Shown piece by piece: positions 6,114 to 9,269 of a DNA stretch of 9,269 nt. The notes under the pieces were generated by a model. The model had not been told where the DNA came from. It worked only from the letters and a program-made list of their open reading frames with translations, and ran no database searches. The number at the start of each line of letters is the position of its first letter. Position 1 is the first letter of the stretch. The DNA comes from a bacterium (lineage in GTDB: Bacteria > UBA8248), in assembly GCA_027622355.1 (NCBI GenBank), contig JAQBZT010000097.1:1-9269 (forward strand), written 5' to 3'. A program made the translations under genes and the position numbers.

Positions 6114-7298
6114 TCATTGCCTTCCTTGCGCCCCGAAACGGTCCATCCACCAATCGGCAATCCAGTTGCCGCACATATGGAGATTGTCGAAGCAGCAGTG
6201 CTGGCTCCCACCGTCCTCTACGGTGAATATCTTGAGCTCCTTTTCCTTCGAACCGCAGGCCGCAAACAGCCGATGCGCCATCTCGACGGGAACGATGTTG
6301 TCGTCCTGTCCATGGGTGATGCAGATGGGCATCCGAATCTTTTCGGCCACCCCGGCCAGGGTGTAGCCCTTGCACTTCTCCATGGCGCTGTCCATGTCGG
6401 GCGTCCCCAATACCCAGGGAAGCTGCCAGATGGCGGATGAGGAAACCGACCCTCCCGATTCAAGCACCTTCCGGCGGTGGACCCAAATTTCGTGATAATC
6501 GAAATGCGCCCCCCAGGTAAGGCAGGCGGCATATCGGTGCTCGAAGGCGGCGATGCGGGGGGCATAGTAGCCGCCCATGCTCATCGCCATGAGGCCGATC
6601 CGGGAGTTGTCCACTCCCCCGCGGGCGGCAAGATAGTCGAAAGCCGCCGAACCGGCCACTTCATAGTCCGGGCGGCTGGGAATTTTCTTCAGGCGCAAAG
6701 TCTCGCCCTGGCCGGGGCCATCCACGCAAAGCAAACCGATATTCCGCTCCCGCAGAAAAAATCCGCCCCAGAGAACCGTGAACTCCTTCGAGGCGTCCAG
6801 GCCGTCGAAAAAGACGACGGCCGGGTCGTTGCCCGTCGGATTCGCAGGCGGAACCCACCAGGCGGCGAGCGTATCCCCCTCGTAGGGAACTTCCACGCGC
6901 TCGAAGCCGGGGATTTTCCGTTTCATCCCTTTCTGGTAAAGCGGGATGAGGTGGCGATAGGTATCCGCCTTCCGCGGATCTTCGGGATGGACGAATCGCT
7001 CGGAGGTGTAATAGTAAATGGCGCTGCGCACGCAGGCCGCGGCGGCGGTGTCGAGGTGCCCCTTTTTCTCCTCGGCGCCGGCGAAAGCCTCTACCTTCTT
7101 GGCCATGGCCAGCCAGGCGTCGTGCCACGCCTCGCCGTCACCGGTTTTACCCTGAAGCGCCTTTCCGATCTGGTCCACTTCCTGGAAAGAGGTTCCTCCC
7201 ATGAGGGCCAGGTTGATCTCGCTGCACATGAGCTGCGACCAAAGATAATGTTCCGGAAAATATTGAAACCACGAACCTGCGTATTTTTTCTCGCCCAT
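6114..7298 (-). CDS. Alpha/beta hydrolase with N-terminal helical cap domain, paralog 3, linked to the ABC permeases
   Basis: This is a 394-residue predicted cytoplasmic serine hydrolase of the same family as the tandem pair at 1675-4061 but clearly more distant. The N-terminal motif WFQYFPEHYLWS (10-21) and helical cap match the others. The core has FFDGLD (163-168), nucleophile Ser240 in AMSMGGYYAPR, Asp333 in HGQDDNIVP and His367 in GGSQHC. In the pair, residues 289-296 read VPGHHxTW; here the aligned stretch has no HH and reads SSSAIWQLPW, so the pocket probably differs. A longer frame opens at 7400, but the ATG at 7298 is preferred: GGAGGT lies at 7310-7315, 11 bases upstream, and the N-terminus then aligns with both paralogs. 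It is the first gene of an apparent operon with the DppB- and DppC-like permeases, which ties its substrate to the imported solute. Ester, amide-like or C-C cleavage cannot be told apart from sequence. Confidence 0.9.
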   Translation of the reverse strand: MGEKKYAGSWFQYFPEHYLWSQLMCSEINLALMGGTSFQEVDQIGKALQGKTGDGEAWHDAWLAMAKKVEAFAGAEEKKGHLDTAAAACVRSAIYYYTSERFVHPEDPRKADTYRHLIPLYQKGMKRKIPGFERVEVPYEGDTLAAWWVPPANPTGNDPAVVFFDGLDASKEFTVLWGGFFLRERNIGLLCVDGPGQGETLRLKKIPSRPDYEVAGSAAFDYLAARGGVDNSRIGLMAMSMGGYYAPRIAAFEHRYAACLTWGAHFDYHEIWVHRRKVLESGGSVSSSAIWQLPWVLGTPDMDSAMEKCKGYTLAGVAEKIRMPICITHGQDDNIVPVEMAHRLFAACGSKEKELKIFTVEDGGSQHCCFDNLHMCGNWIADWWMDRFGAQGRQ

Positions 7299-7471
7299 AA
7301 CGACGCAACACCTCCAATGAACAATTGCCGGAATTATGACTTCCATACTAGCGGGAGCGCGGAAAAAAATCTTGTCATTTCCCCCTAAAAAACGGGGCAT
7401 TTCGCAATATTTCAGATATATTTATCTTGATTTCAGGCCACTTATCCCCCCCCCTCTCGCGTTTTCCATAC

Positions 7472-7485
7472 GATGAAATATCATC
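7472..7485. promoter_or_regulatory. Operator-like inverted repeat in the divergent region
   Basis: GATGA at 7472-7476 and TCATC at 7481-7485 form a perfect 5-bp inverted repeat around AATA. The half-site size and central position between two divergent genes would suit a dimeric regulator, but no regulator gene is in the window, and a repeat this short can occur by chance. Confidence 0.25.
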
Positions 7486-7559
7486 CGTGGAATTAAAACA
7501 ATTTTGTCAGGATTACCATAAAAACCCTGCTCATTCCGCTTTCAGGACATGGAACTTTT

Positions 7560-7588
7560 TTGACGTCCGGGGAACCCCGTGCTAGATT
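7560..7588 (+). promoter_or_regulatory. Sigma70-like promoter of the binding-protein gene with a palindrome in the spacer
   Basis: TTGACG at 7560-7565 is followed after exactly 17 bases by TAGATT at 7583-7588. Transcription would begin near 7595, giving a leader of about 100 bases. The spacer holds CGGGG-AA-CCCCG (7568-7579), a perfect inverted repeat centred between the two boxes, where a bound dimer would block polymerase or, for a MerR-type protein, remodel the spacer. Since -10 lies inside the 5' part of the longest open frame (opening at 7579), that upstream start cannot be used from this promoter. Confidence 0.55.
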
Positions 7589-7631
7589 CTTCATATCAGT
7601 GTTCAAATTTTCATGCAGCACCTCTGGAAAA

Positions 7632-7670
7632 CCCACCTTCGCATAAAGGTGTGGCAAAGTTTTTTCTTAT
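7632..7670 (+). promoter_or_regulatory. Terminator-like hairpin in the leader of the binding-protein gene (possible attenuator)
   Basis: CACCTT at 7634-7639 pairs with AAGGTG at 7646-7651 over a six-base loop. Two further C-G pairs form if T7652 is bulged (CC 7632-7633 with GG 7653-7654). After five bases comes TTTTTTCTTATTTT, a U-rich tract in the RNA. GTTTT in that tract could also pair with the GAAAAC just upstream of the hairpin. The structure lies between the promoter and the ribosome binding site, so it could act as an attenuator or an mRNA stabiliser. I do not recognise a known riboswitch. Confidence 0.35.
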
Positions 7671-7698
7671 TTTCTCAAAAGCGAAAGGGAGAACTGGC

Positions 7699-9240
7699 AT
7701 GCGAAAAATTCTAGCTCTACTTCTTACAGTGATGTTCTTGGCTATCGGAGCCCCTTCATCCGTCAATGCCTACAAGGGCACGGTGACAATCGCCCTCAAC
7801 GGCGAGCCGCCCACCATGGACCCGCACACCTTTTCCGGGTTCATCGGGACAATGGTCTGGCCTTGGGTGACCGAAAGACTTGTCGTCTCCGACACCAAGA
7901 CGGGAAAAATCACCCCCTGGCTCGCCGAGAAATATGAGCGGCTCGACTCCAAGCGGCTGAAATTCACCCTCCGAAAAGGCGTACGGTTTTTCGACGGCAC
8001 CGAGCTCACCTCCGAGAACGTCAAGTACTCCATCGGACGCATTCTCGATCCGAAAAACAAGAGCCGCCAGCTCGGCTACTGGAAGTCATTCGCCCGCATC
8101 GAGATTCTCGACAAATACACCTTCATCCTTCACACCAACCGGCCCGATAACGCCCTCATCAACCGGCTGCTCGCGTGGGGACACGTCATCTCGCTGGGGA
8201 CGAAGAAGCAGACCCTCGCGCAGACCTCCCGCAACCCCATCGGCTCTGGCCCCTACAAGATCGCCTCCTGGGCAAAGGGCCAGAAGATCGTCTTTGAGGC
8301 CAACCCCGACTGGTGGGCGAACAGCCGCTATCCCAACCGGCCGAAGACGATCATCCTCCGGCGGATCCGGGAAGGCTCGGTTCGCGTGAAAGCCCTGGAA
8401 ACCGGCGAGGTGGACCTTATCGGGGGCGTGCTTCCGCACCTTGTTGAAAATCTGAGAAAAAGTTCAAAAGTCACCGTCATGAACGAACCAGCGGTCCGCA
8501 TCATGTTCATGGGCTTCATCACCCGTCACGGCGGCCCCATGGCCAACCAGAAGGTCCGCCTGGCCATCAACTACGCCATCGACGCCGAGATCATCCGGAA
8601 AACCCTGGTGGCGGGATTTGCCGACCCCTTCGGACAGTTGCTCCACCCCTGGAATTTCTCGGGGTACAACCCGGACAAAACCTGGTACGGATACGATCTG
8701 GCCAAGGCCAAGCAGCTCCTAAAGGAAGCCGGCTACCCCAACGGCTTCAATGCCGAGTTCATCACCACCAACGGCAGATACCCCGCCGACAGGGCGACCT
8801 GCGAAGCGGTGGTCGGCATGCTCGCCAAGATCAACATCAAGACCCGCTGCAACTCGCAGGTCTTCCCGCTCTACCGGAAGAGCTTTAACCAATTTCAAAA
8901 GGGCAAGGTCAAAGGCGCCGCCATGTACTACATGGGCTTCGGCAACGGCAGCGGCGAGCCGAACGTTTCTCTCGTCGGAACCTCCGGCTGCACGGGCGCC
9001 TGGAGCGGCCACTGCTTCAAGGATCTCGACGCCCAGATCGACAAGGCGGGAGGCACCGAAGACCCCGCCCAGCAGCAGAAGGAATACGAAAAAGTGACCG
9101 ACATGATGAAGGAGAAGGCAACCCACAAAATCTTCTTCAAGATTCACAATATCTTCGGCGTGAGCAAGCGGATTGAATTTCTCCCGCGCCACGACGAAAC
9201 GCTTCAGCCCTGGGAAATCTCGGTGAAGCCGTCCATGTAG
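7699..9240 (+). CDS. Periplasmic substrate-binding protein of a peptide/opine-type ABC importer (SBP family 5)
   Basis: This is a 513-residue solute receptor of the DppA/OppA type that would deliver its ligand to the permease pair encoded divergently. A Sec signal peptide covers residues 1-24 (basic MRK, hydrophobic stretch, cleavage after SVNA); there is no lipobox Cys, so the protein should be free in the periplasm. Family marks follow in order: ALNGEPPTMDPH near the mature N-terminus (32-43), LRKGVRFFDGTELTSENVKYS (91-111, in part), GSGPYKIASW (182-191), the VRLAINYAID segment (286-295), LAKAKQLLKEAGYPNG (334-349) and a complete C-terminus. Mature-chain cysteines at 368, 384, 431 and 439 could form disulfides. 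The ATG at 7699 is chosen because GGGAG lies at 7687-7691 and the signal peptide begins there. Ligand identity is not evident; the family takes peptides, opines, sugars, nickel chelates and others. Confidence 0.95.
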   Translation: MRKILALLLTVMFLAIGAPSSVNAYKGTVTIALNGEPPTMDPHTFSGFIGTMVWPWVTERLVVSDTKTGKITPWLAEKYERLDSKRLKFTLRKGVRFFDGTELTSENVKYSIGRILDPKNKSRQLGYWKSFARIEILDKYTFILHTNRPDNALINRLLAWGHVISLGTKKQTLAQTSRNPIGSGPYKIASWAKGQKIVFEANPDWWANSRYPNRPKTIILRRIREGSVRVKALETGEVDLIGGVLPHLVENLRKSSKVTVMNEPAVRIMFMGFITRHGGPMANQKVRLAINYAIDAEIIRKTLVAGFADPFGQLLHPWNFSGYNPDKTWYGYDLAKAKQLLKEAGYPNGFNAEFITTNGRYPADRATCEAVVGMLAKINIKTRCNSQVFPLYRKSFNQFQKGKVKGAAMYYMGFGNGSGEPNVSLVGTSGCTGAWSGHCFKDLDAQIDKAGGTEDPAQQQKEYEKVTDMMKEKATHKIFFKIHNIFGVSKRIEFLPRHDETLQPWEISVKPSM

Positions 9241-9269
9241 CCTTTTCCCCACGGAAATCAACACCCCGC

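Larger units (their letters stand above)
7299..7698. other. AT-rich divergent control region between hydrolase 3 and the binding-protein gene
   Basis: No gene is supported in these 400 bases. The region is much richer in A and T than its neighbours. It includes a run of nine C at 7446-7454, an inverted repeat at 7472-7485, a promoter for the binding-protein gene at 7560-7588 and a terminator-like hairpin in its leader. I looked for a promoter reading left toward hydrolase 3 and found only weak pieces (for example CATAAT on the minus strand near 7335), none with a convincing -35. Confidence 0.7.

Noticed and set aside
7299..7400. 34-residue N-terminal extension of hydrolase 3
   Set aside because: It has no counterpart in the two paralogs, whereas the ATG at 7298 aligns with their N-termini and has a GGAGGT upstream.
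7579..7698. 40-residue N-terminal extension of the binding protein from a GTG at 7579
   Set aside because: The GTG lies at the -10 box of the likely promoter, has no ribosome site, and would place extra polar residues before an ideal signal peptide.
7613..7714. 34-codon leader frame with two Trp codons overlapping the start of the binding-protein gene
   Set aside because: There is no ribosome binding site before its ATG, it overlaps the hairpin and the real start, and two scattered Trp codons do not make an attenuation leader.
9241..9269. Bases after the binding-protein stop codon
   Set aside because: Only 29 bases remain, with no start of a gene, hairpin or repeat that can be supported.

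Overview
The window reads as a catabolic or scavenging locus of a Gram-negative bacterium. The coding DNA is visibly GC-rich. The substrate-binding protein carries a plain Sec-type signal peptide with no lipobox, which implies a periplasm. Nothing here fixes the taxon. The gene style and the hairpin repeat at the left edge remind me of uncultured deltaproteobacterial or Tectomicrobia-like genomes, but that is a weak inference.

Layout: positions 1-128 hold a near-palindromic hairpin element downstream of an M20-family metallopeptidase gene (129-1493, minus). Divergent from the peptidase is a tandem pair of paralogous alpha/beta hydrolases (1675-2850 and 2886-4061, plus). The pair is colinear over 391 residues and about 63% identical by my hand count. 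It ends at a hairpin terminator (4082-4134) that overlaps the tail of a convergent operon. That operon reads right to left: a third hydrolase of the same family (6114-7298), a DppB/OppB-type permease (5066-6001) and a DppC/OppC-type permease (4117-5052). Divergent from it, across about 400 bases of AT-rich DNA, lies the family 5 substrate-binding protein (7699-9240, plus). That intergenic region holds a good sigma70-like promoter, an operator-like palindrome and a terminator-like hairpin in the leader.

The hydrolases resemble the group with a helical N-terminal cap domain that includes 2,6-dihydroxypseudooxynicotine hydrolase and the fungal Ayg1 enzymes, several of which cleave C-C bonds. All three carry a complete Ser-Asp-His triad and no signal peptide, so they should be cytoplasmic. 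The simplest reading is that the binding protein and permeases import a peptide-like or other polar solute, and the hydrolases and the M20 peptidase break it down. The substrate is unknown, and the ATPase subunits the permeases need are not in the window. The long open frames antisense to the real genes are treated as composition artefacts.
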